A stretch of DNA of 64,000 bases. It comes from Hemicordylus capensis (taxonomy: Eukaryota; Chordata; Lepidosauria; Squamata; Cordylidae). Every line of letters starts with the position of its first letter. Position 1 is the stretch's first letter. Below, piece after piece: positions 46,301 to 61,300 of this stretch. Where the stretch lies: NCBI RefSeq assembly GCF_027244095.1, contig NC_069657.1, positions 241,902,674-241,966,673 of the forward strand. Reading direction: 5' to 3'. Position numbers and translations under genes: made by a program. The notes beneath the pieces were generated by a model. That model was not told the origin of the DNA and ran no database searches. It worked only from the letters and a program-made list of their open reading frames with translations.

Positions 46301-49300
46301 ATAACTGGTGTTATCTAGTATACTGCTAATGTTATAACTTTGGGGGACACAGTAGCTGCAAAACATAACAAATGTATGTAAATTCCTAATGTAGTTTTGC
46401 TCCAGGCATTTGTGGTTTAAATATTAGAGCCTAAACCATTAACTGGAGCCATTAACACAAAAATACAACATTTCTTAATGAAAACCATAAGAACAGTCAA
46501 GGATCACCTTCCATATTTCAGGTGTATTCGGTGGATGTTTGCTTTCAAAAGACAAAAAGAAATTAAAAGCAAAGCTAAGAGGAGCCATTTTGTGTACCCT
46601 TATGTAAAGTGTCTATATTTTTGTAGAGAGCAATACTAGTTTTACACTCCGTGCATGACCTGCACTTGTGTTCTCCTAGTCAAAACAATTAGGTCATCTG
46701 CACCTGACTTTTGTTTTGAACTGGGAGGAGGGAAGAGAGTGAAAAATTTAAGGCAGAGAAGGAAAACATCTTGAGTGACTACTGAAGCAGCTTTGAATTT
46801 GAAGACATCTGGGACAGAAAAGACAACTGTGCAAGCATTTTATTCTGAAGCTTGGTTTTTGGAACTTTTTAATTTTTGCTACTGCTTTTGAAATTGACAA
46901 CCTCTTCATGAAGTTATGTATCTTGACATGTCAATGCTTGCGTTTTGTTCTTTAAGTCAGGGTTTCTTAACCTTGGGCCCCCAGATGTTGATGGACTACA
47001 ACTCCCATCATCCCCAGCCATGTCCATTGTGGCTGGGGGTGATGGGAGTTGTAGTCCATCAACATCTGGGGGCCCAAGGTTAAGAAACCCTGCTTTATGT
47101 AATGTGCCTTTGTATAATGCCGACATTTATCTTCTTTTGTTAATTCACAAATGACATCTATGAGGAGAAAAGAAGCCACTACATTTCCCCCCATTTTTCT
47201 GAATTATCCGTGGATTATTTATTTATTATTTTTAAAAAGAAGCCTAGTCTAATACCAGATTAGCCTAGATTATACCAGATTATACCTAGATTAGCCTAGT
47301 CTAATACCAAAGGTGTCCATTTTGCTTGGAGAGGAAGAGCTTAAGTTGAGATAAAGTATATGTTCTTGGCAGGCACATGCATTTCCTAATCAAAAGCTGC
47401 CGTACGCAACAGAACAAAGCAGCAGCAAGTGATCAAGCAAATATTAGATATTTAAGAAGCTTAGTGTACCCTTTGAAATTGCATAAAGGGCTTATTCAGT
47501 TTAAAAATCAATGGACAACATGACAAGTAGCTCTCAGCTGATGGTAGGGACCAGTCAGGGTTGTCGTGCAACTTAAAAGATAGATTCCAACTTAAAAGAT
47601 AGATTCTTTTATTCCAAAAGATAGATTCCTAGTAATGAGTCGCTGCAGAATGACGTACACCAATTTCTGGGCAGCAGCACAGAATTCCATTGTGCCTAGT
47701 GCAAAGAATGCTGCACAGCTTGCCCAGAAGTGGTTTTAAGTCATTCCACAGCAGCCCCATTGCTACATTGTAGGGGGGAACCTCTTAAGATGTGCAGCAG
47801 CCTGGACAGGTCCCTACCATTGACTCAGAGCTGGCTGCCCATCATGTCAGTCGATACATTTTCATGGTTACATCTACCAACTAGTAGGTACTAAAGAATA
47901 CATGGAAATGTTTGATTTAAACCAATGACTTACATTGGTTTTTTCTTTTTTGGTGATTTAAATAATGATTTAATTGCTAATTTAAATCAATTCACCCTGC
48001 TTCAAAGTTATGGGCAAAACAAAAACACCATTGATAGAGCCTGATCCTAAACATTTGCAGCAGCCTCTCCGACTGTGGCAGTAGCATAATTCCATGTATT
48101 GCGCGACACTGTGCTAGCATACTATTAGTATGGCCTAATATTATTCCTTCTAATACTCCTATCAATTTGGAAGTGAAACAGGGTGATTTGTAGGCAAGAT
48201 AGCATTTCTGCATACTTGATGGACTTCCACATAAGCAGAAATAAATCCATGTATAAACTGAAAGAGAAAGCCACACAGAAAAACAAGGAAAAGAAAGGGC
48301 CCAATGAGAACTGAGCATGTTCAGTTCAGTGGCCTCCACGAGCCACAGAGAGTAGAAGGCAGTGGAGTGTGCTAAGCGTGGGGAGGAAACTGGCTTGCTT
48401 AAGCCATTGAAAGCTTATAGTGGAGGAAAGGAGTTAAGGTTGGCTTAAGGTAGATGTCCACCATGAGATCAAAAAATTTCCTTCCTGTCCCACCTGAACC
48501 TGAACCTTTTAGCTCTATACAACACTGAAGGGCAGTGTGGGAAATAAAAAAGTATCCCTTTTACTTTCCTTCTTCCTGAAGTTGTGAATCAGTCTGGCTG
48601 TAGGGGAAATGCATTGCTGTAATCTGTCTATATACTGCTTAGCACTTAGCAATAGCAATAGCACTTACATTTATATACCGCTCTATAGCTGGAAGCTCTC
48701 TAAGAGGTTTACAATGATTTAGCATATTGCCCCCCAACATTCTGGGTACTCATTTTACCGGCCTCGGAAGGATGGAAGGCTGAGTCAACCTTGAGCCCCT
48801 GGTCAGGATCGAACTTGTAACCTTCTGGTTACAGGGCGGCAGTTTTACCACTGCGCCACCAGGGGCTCTTTATATATTGAATTGATTTTATATATTATCA
48901 CTAAAGCAAATTGTACTAATGTCCCCACTGGAATGTAGAGAATACATGTGTGGAAAGAGTGAATGGGCATTTGTGCCAGAAGAGGCCAAAGATGGAGGCC
49001 ATAGTCTGGAGTGACCAGGAGAGATGACAAGCCTGCACATAGAGAATAGCCTGAAAACAGAAGCCCAGAGGAGGGAAGGTACAGTGTGCCACCAAAGTGC
49101 TGAGTCAAGAGGCAGGACGGCTGGCTGAACAGCACATTCTTAAGAAGAACAGAATCCTCTGAGAGTGTGGGTTCCCAAAGCAGAAGCCTATGAATCCAGT
49201 GCTGCCTGATGAAACCATGAAGTATCAGCACAAAAGCTCCAAAGTGGCAACCAGAAAGAATAGTATAAAAGGGGCTATTCTGCAAATGGCTTCTTCGGGA

Positions 49301-52300
49301 GACAGCTGACTAATAGTTTAAGGCAGAGCATGCATACTCCAGAACTCCTGGCCTTTTTTAACTTTTCATACATTCTATTCTTTAAATCGATATTTATTTA
49401 TTTGATTTATATACAGACCTTCCAAAAATGGCTCAGGGAGGTTTACATCAAAATAAAACAAAATCAATTAACAATTAAAACCAAAACTATAAAAACAGCA
49501 TAAAACTAATTAACAATTAAAACATTTAAACAGTTAAAAACCCTGGAGAACCAGGCTGAACATCTACAGCAATTAAAAACAATTTACAACAAATTAAAAA
49601 CCCTGGAAGGCTGGGCCAAACAGATAGGTTTTAAGGGCTCTCCTGAAGGCCAGCAATGAATTCTGGTTACAGATTGGGAACCCGATGACTTGCCAATCAT
49701 TGGGAACTATGTAGCCACAAAGCCTGGTCATATTTGCTTCCTTCCCACTCAGCAATCCCTCTAGCAGGGCCACTTAGGGGCCTGGGCAGGGGAATTGCCT
49801 GCACAGCCTTTTGGCCTTAACAAAGTCTCCCTCCACTTCCATAAGCCACACACAACACAATGAGGCTCCCATTTCAGGCTAGCTGAAACTCAGAACAAGA
49901 GCACTCCTGGTAGGAGTTGGAGAAATGCTGTGACATCCCCCCCCACCCCCGGTATTCCTGTTTGTTGGTGCCAAACTCTTGAGACAGTGTAATATTACAA
50001 ACATGCACCTGTCAACTTTTAAAGAAACATTTATACATCCAAGTACCAAAACACGACCTACGTAGTTGTGAAACTTGTTACTTACCTGGCACCCATGTCA
50101 AAGGAGCACACACAGCATTGCTGGCACTAATTCTATGAGCATATTTAATTATTTCTTCTGATGAAATGGCCCCTGTGACAAAGGAAGGAAAAAAGATGTA
50201 GCAAGAGCACAAATATCACTTGCAATCCAATGTTCACTACCAAATGCAGACTTTGAGGGGGTGGTGTGGTTAAGAGTTCTGACATTATAAAAATTATCAC
50301 TACAGGACTTTGCGCTAATTTTGCGGGGACATCTGTTTCAGAACATTCTTATATTTTTTTACCACCATCCTGGGATACTCTGTTTTTTCGTGGACATTTT
50401 TCTAGCTTACAGTTACCTGAAAAGTTGCCAAACTGAAAAAGTTCTTTGCCACTTTTTAAAGCAATCTTTTCTACACTTTTACACAGATGAATTGAACACA
50501 TGGGCACCACTAAGTTTGCAACACGATGAGGCTATTCTCATGACCAGCAAAAGTCAGGCTAGGAAAGTCTAGCCCGATTTTTGCTGCTTGTGTAAACCAC
50601 CGGGCTTACAGGCGAGCCAGGTAGCTTACAAGCAGCTAACCTGCTTGAGAAGCCCTCCCCTTAGCCCAGGTTAGTGGAGCAAGGTTTCCGGATTATGTGT
50701 TGCCGCAGCATGGCTCCACGCCACAGCAGCTCACGAGGAGACCCCCGATCAGGAGGCTAAAAAGCAGCCTCCCGGCTCGGGGGTCTCTCCAGCATGCTCT
50801 GCGCACTCGCGCAGGGCATGCTGGAACTTCCGGGGGCATCACAGCCCCCGAACTCCCAAGCCCCCGCCGGCTCCGTCACAGTGGCTGATCCGACCACCCA
50901 GGCAGGGCTTGCCGATCGTCTGTGGGAACAGCGGACTTAGCCCGCTCCCCCCGCAAACCCTTTCAAAGCAGTTCTCACTGATCATGAGACCCGCCTCACT
51001 GAGTCAGTAACGTGTTTGTCACGGAAGACAAGACTGACGGAGACACAAACATCCAGTGCCCCAGAGCAAGTCCAAACTTAGCAACACTGTCCCTTTCCCT
51101 TCACTCTATGCATTCAGTATAGCTTTATCGGGTGCAAAAGGAGGGTTTTGATTCAGTGTTCTGAGAAGAGCTTTCAGCATTGATCTTCTTCAGTAGGGCG
51201 CCAGTGAGAAAGGTGCCTTGCACTGGTGCACACTGTGTCATTGGTACGCTCTGAATGCTAGCCATCATTTTCCTGTGGTCTCATCATCACGCATCCCCTG
51301 ATAGCACACTGCAGACCACCATTTTGAAGAATCACTGCTCTGCAGCAGACTACAGGCTAGTTCACGCAATCAGCAATTGAGTAGCACAAGCGTCCTACCC
51401 AGATTTGGGAGCTGTGCATGCTCCCACTTTGCTATCGTGTGCAAGTAAAAACCACGGTAGGAGGTAGGGAAAGTGACGGTGTGAGGCGAGCACCAAAGAG
51501 GAGGATTTTTCTCTCTTACCTCATGAAACAGCTGTGTACAGCTGCTGGGAAGGATGGAGCCCTCCTACCCAGCAGGAGCCTCAAACACAATCACTTTCCC
51601 CACCTCCTACCTTGCTACTGCTGCTTGTGAGAACCAGCCTTATGTATTCCAAATGTCAGGCACACTCTAAAAACAGATGTATTTCATGTATATTTATGCA
51701 TGTTTGTAAGGATTTGAATGGAAATTGTACACCATGAATGGTGGAACACAACTAAAGCTACAATCCTATGCACACTTACTTGGGTGTAAATCCCACTGCA
51801 TTTAGTGGGTCTTCCTTGCAAGTAAACATGCATCAGATCAGGCATGTTTTACACATTCCTAAAGCATTGCCACTAAAGAAATGGATTCCAGCCTAAGCAG
51901 GAATACATGAAATTGTATTCTAATGTCTATTGTCTGCTTCAAACCACCACATGAAGGACTTTCCAAAAAAGTCACAGTGCCTTTTCTTGCTGACTTTACT
52001 TCAGCAAGAAAATACTAAGTTACTTCAGCAATTGAAAATAGATAATCAAAACTGGAAAAAAATAATCCACAGGATTTGCATTCATTTTAAAAAGATATAT
52101 GTTGCACATACCTACTGATTTCCTCATAATCAAGTTTACATGATCAGTTTAAGTGGTAATCACCAGGAGACACACGTGTCATTTAACAAGTTCACCCTCT
52201 TAATGCTGGGCATTTAAACACTGGTTTCTTTAAGACACAGCTGTTCTATGAATCATATCTTATATGACATATAATTATCAAATGTACAATGTGGTTGTGG

Positions 52301-55300
52301 AAACCAGTTTTAGAACTACTTAATATAATGAAACACAAATACTCACCCTTTCTTGCCTTTTCTATGGATTTCAGTTTTTCTTTTGCTTGATAAACAGCTG
52401 TGGCCTAAATATAAAATAATGTGTGCATGTGTGAATTAATTTGTAACCAGATAATACAGTAAGTTCTTCTAAAACCTCTCTATAATTAAAGTATAGTTTA
52501 GTATAAGGAAATTCCCAGTCATTTGGGCATCCTAGCTGAACTAAAAGGTCTAGGACATTTGAAGAATCGACTTTTTATTCTTTAACAAGCTATATTTCTA
52601 GCTTTTGTGGTTGCAGAAAAGATCTTGAAAAGACAGAACTCCTATAGACATATACTGCAAAGTTTCTCCAAAGAAATCATTGTGATGATAATTGATCACT
52701 TGGGAGCTGTGGTAAGAGCAATTATTCAGATAGGGTGGAACATAGAAACATTACTGCCTGGAGCTAAAGAAAGGAAGCAGGTATAGGAAAGCCAGTTTTA
52801 GCAGACATTTAAGTAAGGAGGTGAGAAGAGAAATGGCTGGGTGGAACTGGTACATAGAAAGCTGTGTAATACCAAGTTAGATCACTAGTCCATCTAGTGA
52901 TTGTCCTGTATTGACTGGCAGAAGCTCTCTAAGATTTGAGACAAGACCTGGAGATTCCAGGGACTGAACCTGGGACTTTCTGCATGCAAACCAGATACAC
53001 TACCACTGAGCTTTGGTCCCATCTCCCTAGTTGGAGATGCTAAGATTAAAAAGGAACAGAGACAAGAAGGATTTAGATGAAGGGGAGATGGGAAAAGGAA
53101 GGTGATAAACTGGGCAGATGGAAGTGAGAGCGCCTGAGGTGCAGGAACAGAAACGAAAGACTTCTCAGGGCAGTCAAATGATGGTTAGGTGATTGGTTTG
53201 GGGTGGTGCAGTAATCAAGGGAAGAGTCACTTAAGATGGACATTTACAAGGGCAATATGTGGCATGCATTACTACAATTGGTAAATGTGAACCACGAGAG
53301 GTATTTCGAGTAGGGTGTGTACGGAACTGGACGGGAGTGGTTCAAAGCCGGGGGGAGTTGCACCTTAAGGGTGGGGGGGTGCACTTACCCCTCCCTCTAC
53401 TTCCCCCCTGCTGGCATTCCATTTTTCAAGGCTCCTTCAGGGCGGCAGCATACCTCCCTGCCACCCCGTCCCCTCTTTGCCCAGAAGAGCCAGGCACACG
53501 TGCATGGGCATAGTACACTTCCTCAAGTTGGGCGGGCGCACGCGAGCACAACATGCACATGCCCAGCGTGCGCACACCAAGTACTTCCGGGCAAAGTGGA
53601 GATGGGGCGGCAGGGAGGTATGCTGCCGCCCCGAAGGAGCCTTGAAAAACAGAGCACCAGTGGGGTGTGTGTGGAAGGAGGGGTAAGTGCACCCTCCCCC
53701 ACCCTTAAAGAGCAACCCCACCCCACCTTTGAACCGGCCAAACAGCTGGTTGCTCAAACTGGTTTGGAGGCCCTTAGGGTTTGTGCACATCCCTCATTTC
53801 GGGGGCTAGTAAAGATATTTGTCATCTTTGTATGGCTGGCTTAGCAGACCTGGATGTCTGCAGATATTCTGAGATGTTCAAATTTGCCCAGACTTACCAG
53901 TAAATGTTCTGCTTCTTTCAGTTGTTTTTGAAGCTGCTGAATATCACTGTCTCTCTTCTCTACCATTTTTTCCAATAGCTGCATCTCATGATGGATTTTG
54001 CCTTGATCAAGAGCCAATTTCATTAATTCCTGGAACTCTTTATCCCTCTGAATCAACAACTCCAGGATCTGTCCAACAACAAATGGTTATATGTTGTTTT
54101 GAGTATTATGGGAAAGTTGAAAAGCTGTTGAAAAGGGAAACTGATACGGCCAACCAGGACAGTTTCTTGAAAAGTATTTTGCTACAAATAACTGATTAAT
54201 TTTAATCTTACTATTATTCTATTATATTAGTAATTTTAATCTTACTATCTTGTTTTTATTCCGTACTGTCCATAATGAGGAAGGACAGACCTGCCAAAAA
54301 ACCAAAAGACTTTGTGCTTACAAATTAATATGAACATGATTTTTAAAAGCATGCAATGGGCTAATATGGCTCACATTGTTTTAATGAGCATGTCAGCTCT
54401 GGATTGAGCATATAGGATTTCTGTTAAAAGCATGGAAACCAAAGTCATTCTTATTTTTCAAATAATGAGTAGGTAAGTCTAGCTATTTTACTCCCAACTC
54501 TGTTAACAATATTTCTGAGCATACCAAGCAAATAGCTACAACCAATAAGTTGACTGATCGTGTTCAAATACTATTTCTATACAGTTGCTGTAATGAATTT
54601 TTAAAAACTGTTTAACAAAATAACATAAAACAGTAGAATTAAACACCTAGTGCCTGAATATCAAACTACTTATTTAGAACTGGTTACCACTTTTTGATCT
54701 TTAGAGGTTCCATTCATGTTTAAGGCAATCAAAAGAATTTAGGTTCAGTTCTGATTCACTGAAAAAGCCTTATTGAATCAGTTCTTAGGTTTGGGTCCAA
54801 ATCTGGTTTGACTCGCATCACATTCAAGTAACTGAAAACCAGTATCAGACTGTCTACTTCAATCCATTTGCCCCACAGTAGTAACGGGACAATTCTGTTG
54901 GCATCGAGTCATCACATTTTAGATTTGGAAGGGGCCCCTGAAGATCTTCCAGTACAAGAAGCTTAGTATAACCAGGGGTGGGGAACCTTGGCACTCCAGC
55001 TGTTGTTGAACTACAACTCCCATCATCCCCAGCCACAGCTGGAGATGATGGGAGTTGTAGTTCAACAACAGCTGGAGTGCCAAGGTTCCCCACCCCTGGT
55101 ATAGGCAATCTGCTACAGCTTCCCTGACAAATGGCTGCCCAGCCTCTGTTTGAAAACCTCCAGCAAAGGAGAGCCCACAGAGTGTGTATGAACAGTTCTT
55201 ATAGTGAGGAAATTCCTCCTAATGCCTAGCCTGAGTCTGCTTCCTTGTCATTTCAACCTGTTGTTTCTAGTCCTGCCTTCAGGAGCAACGGAGAACAAAC

Positions 55301-58300
55301 CCACACTAGTATCTTCTATATGACAACTCTTCAGATGTTTGAAGACAGTTGTCATATCTGCCCTTAGTTTTCTTCCCCAGACTAAATCTACCCTGCTCCT
55401 TCAACTGTCCCTCATAGGACTTGGTTTCCAGACATACAAACCCCCATCTTAATTGGCCTCCTCTGAACCTGTTCCAGTTTATCATTGCCCTTCTTAAAAC
55501 GTGGTGCCCAGAAGTGGACACACTATTCCAAGTGAGTTCTAACCAGTTTCTAGGCTTTTCCTGCTTCCCTGTAGCCCATGTCACTACAGAAGACCCCTCA
55601 CCAATACCGTTTCAGCAGACAGGAGGCCAAAGCAGCACCAAGAGTTGCTTGTGCTAACAGCCTTATGCTGGAATCATTGAGCAAGCAAGTCTATATTTAT
55701 AGAATATACTGCCACAAAACATGTTAATGGGCCACTAGCAGAAAGATATTTGTATTAGAGAGCTTCTGGAGGTGCCTACAAGCAGGGCTGCCTCTAGGAG
55801 GGCGAATCAGCATGTGCGGGGCCTCCTTAACCTTTCAACATTATAGATATGTAAAACACACATTTGCATAACTTTCATTCCAAAACTGAATTCTCTTGCA
55901 ATAAAAATCTTATTTTGAAGGAAGACACTTGGATTCCCAACATGACTGTACATCTATTGCAAGGGGCAGGCATTATTTGAACAAGGCACTCCACACTTTT
56001 AAAAGGGTGGGTGGGAACAACTCTGCACCAAATTGTTCAGTAGGTGACACTCCTGCTACTTAAGAGGCCCCACAGAAGTATGGGAGCTCTCCCAGGAGGA
56101 AACAACAAACTGCCAACCTTACACATGCAAGGGCCTTTCCCCACATTATGTTATGTGGCAAAACCAGGAAACTGCAGCCAATCCTGACTCCCTTGAGAAG
56201 TATATGTGCATGATATACGCATTTGTAAACATCTGTTTGTCAGGGTTATATGCAGGAGACTTATTTCCCAACAACCTCTTAAAAACTGAAAGGCTGGGGC
56301 AGTGCAGAGGGAAGGCTGATCTGATCTCAGTGGCAGAACTGAGTGCCTACTGCCATTTTCACCGCAGGCTGGCAGAGGTACACTTAGATAATTTTGGAGC
56401 CTGGACCTAAAGGCTTTTGGAGGTCCACCCCTGCTGGAGGTCCCCCTCCCGCTGAAAGTTAAGCATCATCCCCCTACACACACACACACACTCCCCCCAC
56501 CCCACCCACATTTTTCTCCCCCCCCCCCGTCTCTAAAGTACCCAGCACAGGTCATAGTCACTCAGCCACCTGATGCAGTGTAGGCCAGCAGTGACCACAT
56601 CACCCAAAACAGTCTAAAGAGGATTTGGGGGCCCCCAGGGTGTGTAGGGGCCCCCAGGGCGTGTGGGGGCCCCCAGGGCGTGTGGGGCCCCCGGACTTCG
56701 GCCCCAAAGTCCAGGTGTAAGAACTCCACTGCGAGCCGGTTTCCCAGACAAAATTGCTCTCCCTAAGATGCTTTTCTCCCCAGAGAGGAAAATATAAGAG
56801 GTTTCACATATTATATTTTAGCATACGTTTGCAGCATCTCAGGTGTGTAACTAGAAGGTGTAATGTGTGAAGAGGCACCTGCGCACATGTGTTCAAGATT
56901 TGCCTCAGGTCCATACATAGCGCCCCACTGGTCCTACATGTTCCTCACAGCCGGACCATTCCTCCTTCATCCACACAGCATTCACTGCTGGTATGCGGCC
57001 CCCATCCCATCCCAGTGGCCCTCTCTCTATGCCTTCTCCCTGCAGCGGCAACCTCCAGGCACACCTCTTAGCTGGGCCAGCCTGCAGCAAGTAGCCTCTC
57101 GCCTTTTCTCTCCACAAGTGCGGGGGTAGCAGAAGCAGCACCCCATCTTCCAGTTCCACACATGGATGGTGTGTGTCTCCTCCGCCCTGCAAATCCTCGA
57201 GATGCCGAGAGTGGTAATAATCTTGCCCCCTCCCTCAGGGGAGACGGAGGCAGGCAGGCAGGGACATGGGTGGGACAGACATACCCGCACCAGCAGAAGC
57301 AGCTGGGCCAGGGCCACAGAGCCATTAAAGCAAGCTGCTACTGGATGCCCTTTTCTCTCGCTCTGTTGTCAGAAGAGCTTCCCAGCTGGGCGCGTGTTCT
57401 GCCTGCTGCCTCACCACAGAGCCAGCCCCCACCCTACCTCCGGCTGCTTTCTCCACTCTGTGACAGAGTGCAGAAAGCAGCCAAAGGTTGTGGGGGCTGG
57501 GGAGAAGGTGTGTGCACACACCTGCAGGCGGTGTCACGTGCCTCCTCTCTGAGTGGCTGGCAGATGCTCACTGGGCTCCGCTCCAGCTGCAAGGAAAGCA
57601 CCATCGGTTGAGGGGGAAGAGAGAGCACCGGGCAGGCTGCTTGGCCAGAGCCCCAAGCACGGGGCGATTGCCTGGTCGCCCCACCCAAAGGATGGCCCCG
57701 CCTACTAGACATCTTCACAAGGTGATCAGCGACACTGGCTGACATCTAAATGAACCCTGTGCCCCCCACAAACACAGCAGGGTTCTGGGTTACAAAATAC
57801 TGCAGAGGTACTTTGTACTCAACATCAGCCATTTTGGGAGAATAGTCTATCAATGGCTTCCTGCAAACCCACCTTCAGAGGGAATATAATACTGAATATC
57901 AGTTGCTGAGGACAAACAGCAGTGAGGAGTGTTGCCTTCATGTCCTGCTTGTGGGCTTCCTAGAAGCATTTGGCTGGCCACTGTGGAAACAGGATGCTGG
58001 ACTAGTCTCAACCAAAAGGACTCTTATGTTCTAACCCATGTAGACCTCAAGTCACAGGAAGCTTGCCAGCACAGGCAAGCTTACCACACTTAGATGTGGG
58101 GAAACCTGGGCTGGACTCCCTACCTGACAGATTACAGGCCTAACAGTACACCAACATTGTTGATCTGTTAGGAAAAGGAACTCAGTGGACATACTCCTGC
58201 CAAAACTCTGGTATGATTGTCTGTTGAAAATGGAGACACACATTTCCCTCCCTTCCTGATGCCTCATACATAAGTATCACAGTGTACCAGATGGAAGGAG

Positions 58301-61300
58301 GGCTGAAAACTGTAGCCTTTCTAATGCTTCTATCATGGGTCAGTAGTGTTGGAAACACAACAGTCCTCAGCCTTCCTTGCTTGTGACCTGATGTGAAAAC
58401 TCCATGCTATCACATGGGGAAGTGGGAGAAATGTCTCTCCATTCTCCTGCTCCCACCAGAGGAACCATGAGAAAACTATGTTGGGGGAAGAGAAGGCTTG
58501 GAAGCACAAAGGGAGAAAGGCATGGCTCAAAGTTTATTTCCAGCTTGGATCAAAATCTAAGCTGGGAAGGGTGGGGCGGGAGGAGTGTTTATATCATACA
58601 TTACAGGAGAGCCTGGCAGAACTGCTAAGGCCGACTTCTGAACTATCCAGAATAAAATCTAGTAGCATCTCTATGTGGTATTGCTTAGAAGCAGTGCTGT
58701 GAAAGCACTAGTGATCTGAAGGGGAAAGCACTGCAGCCTCAGAGCTGGGTGTGCGCAACAGTGGGGGGAAAGACAATTGAAGCTTCGATTCCTAGAATGG
58801 AATAGGGCACCCCCATCCAGTTCCTAACTGATCAGTGCTCTGATAGCGGTTGCTTCTGTCTACAGCACTGACCTAATATGCAGAATGGAACTGGTAACCT
58901 ACACTGACTTGGATACTTTGACTTTTTCCATTTCCTGTACTAGCAGCTGGCTCAAGGATTGAAAAAACAGACATGTCAGTAAGAATACCCAGCCAAATTG
59001 CAGGTGAGGAGCTTTAGGCTGAAAAGCCAGCAAGCATGGTTATAAAACTCTTTTAAGCAGCAACATTTCTTGTGAAGGAAGAAAGCAGCCAATTTGTTTC
59101 CATTATCTGCCAGGTTGGTTGACCTATTAGGTAAGGAACAAAAGACTGAACAGATCTGATACTTGTTATAAGGTTCTGAAACTGCTTGCTTACCTGGCTC
59201 TCCTCCCCAGATTGGGCAAGTTTCTGGTTTCTTGAAATTGCCAACAATTCAATAAGCTCCCTAAAGTAAAGTGGGAGGAAAGGGTGGTTGTAGTTTCTGA
59301 GAACAGAGTTAGTTCAAGTAAATAAAATATATCAGTAATGAAGACATCACAACCCTTAAGATTCATGAGAGCAGCATCATAATGCATAATATACTTCATA
59401 ATATTTAATATACACATTTACATAAAATACTTTCAAGAACAGGTTACTGATGCACATTCTTGGTGGGGATCCCGGACATAGAGAAGCCTTGTATTGTCCT
59501 CAAAGTTTGCCAAACTCTACAAATATATATTTTCCAAAGGCAGTTTAAGCGTTCTCTCAATTCAAACTTAAATTCCACCTTGCCTTAGAGCACTGGGTTC
59601 ATTTAGGTTAGGGATGGCAAACTGGCACTCTGCAGTCTGTATGATGCCTGTTAAGCACCTTTATTAGTCCTTCTAATGGCTTAATAAAACCTTTTGGTGT
59701 GTCAGGAAGTTCACCCATAGCTTTGCTCATAACAAAATAAAATTTCAAATTGTAATAAAGAGACCATATTTGTTTCTTTTGTATTTTGTATACAGTGCGA
59801 GAGCATATTTGCATGTAACATGCAGCCTGAGTGCATGTGCTTTGCAACTATCCAGACATTACTTGTAGATGGTAACTTCTTATGGAGCCTGACCACTCGT
59901 GCTATTTATGCAGTGTTTATACTCTTCTGTTCCTCTCCACTGCGTGGAAAATGAGCAGTCATCAATACACAAATATCCTGGTCTAGGCCAGTGGCAGTCA
60001 GGTTTTCTTCCCAATTTCCTACAGGTAAAGTCTCAAGACGGTAGTGCTGGGAGATGCCTGCTCCACCCCTTGGCCTTTGGGGTGCCACAAGGATCTATTC
60101 TGTTCCCCAAGCTGTTTAACATTTACATGAAGCCCCTGGGAGAGGTCATCCGTAGGTGTGGGCTGTGGTGCCATCAATATGCTGATGACACCCAGCCCTA
60201 CCTATCTTTTAAGTAAGCAGACACCAGGGAGGCAGGAGATGCTCTGAACCGGGGCTTGGAGGCTGTTCTGGACTGGATGGGGGCAAACAAGCTGAAACTT
60301 AATCCAGATAAGACAGAAGTGCTCTGAGTTGGTAGAACTGATCATCCGAGTAAGGAGGTAAATCTGGTCTTGGAAGGGGTCACACTCTCTCTGAAAGTCA
60401 GTGTCCACAGCTTGGGGGTGCTTCTGGACCCAACACTGTCCTTGGAGGCGTAGGTGGCAGCAGTGTGCAGAAGCGCCTTTTACCAACTACGGCTGGTCCA
60501 CCAGCTGCAACCCTATTTGGAGAAGTTGGACCTGACCTCAGTCACTCATGTGTTGGTAACATCCAAATTGGACTACGGCAATACACTCTACATGTAGCTG
60601 CCCTTGAAGACTGTTCAGAAGCCTCAGCTGGTTCAGAATGCTGTCACAAGGATGCTCATAGGTGCAAGTCATTTCACAAGTATTACACCCATCCTGCGTC
60701 AGCTTCATTGTCTGCTTCAGGGCTAGATTCAAGGTGCTGGTCTTGACCTTTAAAGCCCAACACAGCTTGGGGCCGGGGTACCCGTCGGACCACATTCACC
60801 CACATGCATCTGCCAGGGCCCTCTGCTCATCATCTCAGGCCCTGCTCATGACCCCGCCACTAACAGAGATCCGGTTGACAGGGACTAGAGACAGGGCCTT
60901 TTCGGTTGTGGCCCCTTGGCTTTGGAACGCCCTCCCTGAAGAGCTTCGCCATGCTCCCTCCCTCAGTGTTTTCAAAAAACATCTTAAAAACACAACTTTG
61001 TAAGGAGGCTTTTAATGCTCCTTTTTTATTGTTTTATTGTTGAATCTGGTAGGTTCTTTAGCTTTTTATAATTTTCAGTTTTAATTTGAACCGAATAACA
61101 ATTGTGGTTTTTAATCTGACAACTTTTGTTGTTGTTGTTTGTTTAATTTAGTTAATTTTATTACTTCTATTGTATCTTGCGTCTATCTTATTATTGTGAG
61201 CTGCCCCAAATAGTAGTGCACTGGAGGAGTGGGGTATAAATTTTTCAAATAAATAATAATAAATAAGTATGGGATCAGGCCACTGGAGTGCATCTGGCAC

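Larger units (their letters stand above)
45687..50085 (-). other. MED4: MED4 intron 5
   Basis: 4399 bp, GT-AG. Holds a possible retroelement terminal repeat, a hAT MITE, two small tandem arrays (about 47232-47310 based on TAGCCTAG/ATACCAGATTA; 47568-47628 with AAAAGATAGATTC three times), a TTTAAATC-rich repeat (47905-48000), a tRNA-type SINE and an L2 tail. Confidence 0.9.
50173..52346 (-). other. MED4: MED4 intron 4
   Basis: 2174 bp, GT-AG. Contains two GC-rich palindromic elements and a short palindromic repeat; 51846-52346 has nothing recognised. Confidence 0.9.
54069..59193 (-). other. MED4: MED4 intron 2
   Basis: 5125 bp, GT-AG. Contains CR1 fragments, a nested hAT MITE, a degenerate hAT-like element, and a GC-rich hairpin; 54070-54900 and 58040-59190 show nothing recognised. 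Confidence 0.9.

Noticed and set aside
53317-53844. 175-codon frame in MED4 intron 3
   Set aside because: Spans a palindromic hAT element; no protein family recognised.
57162-57611. 149-codon open frame on the plus strand within MED4 intron 2
   Set aside because: Arises from a GC-rich palindromic stretch with open frames on several strands; no homology recognised and no splice or promoter context.
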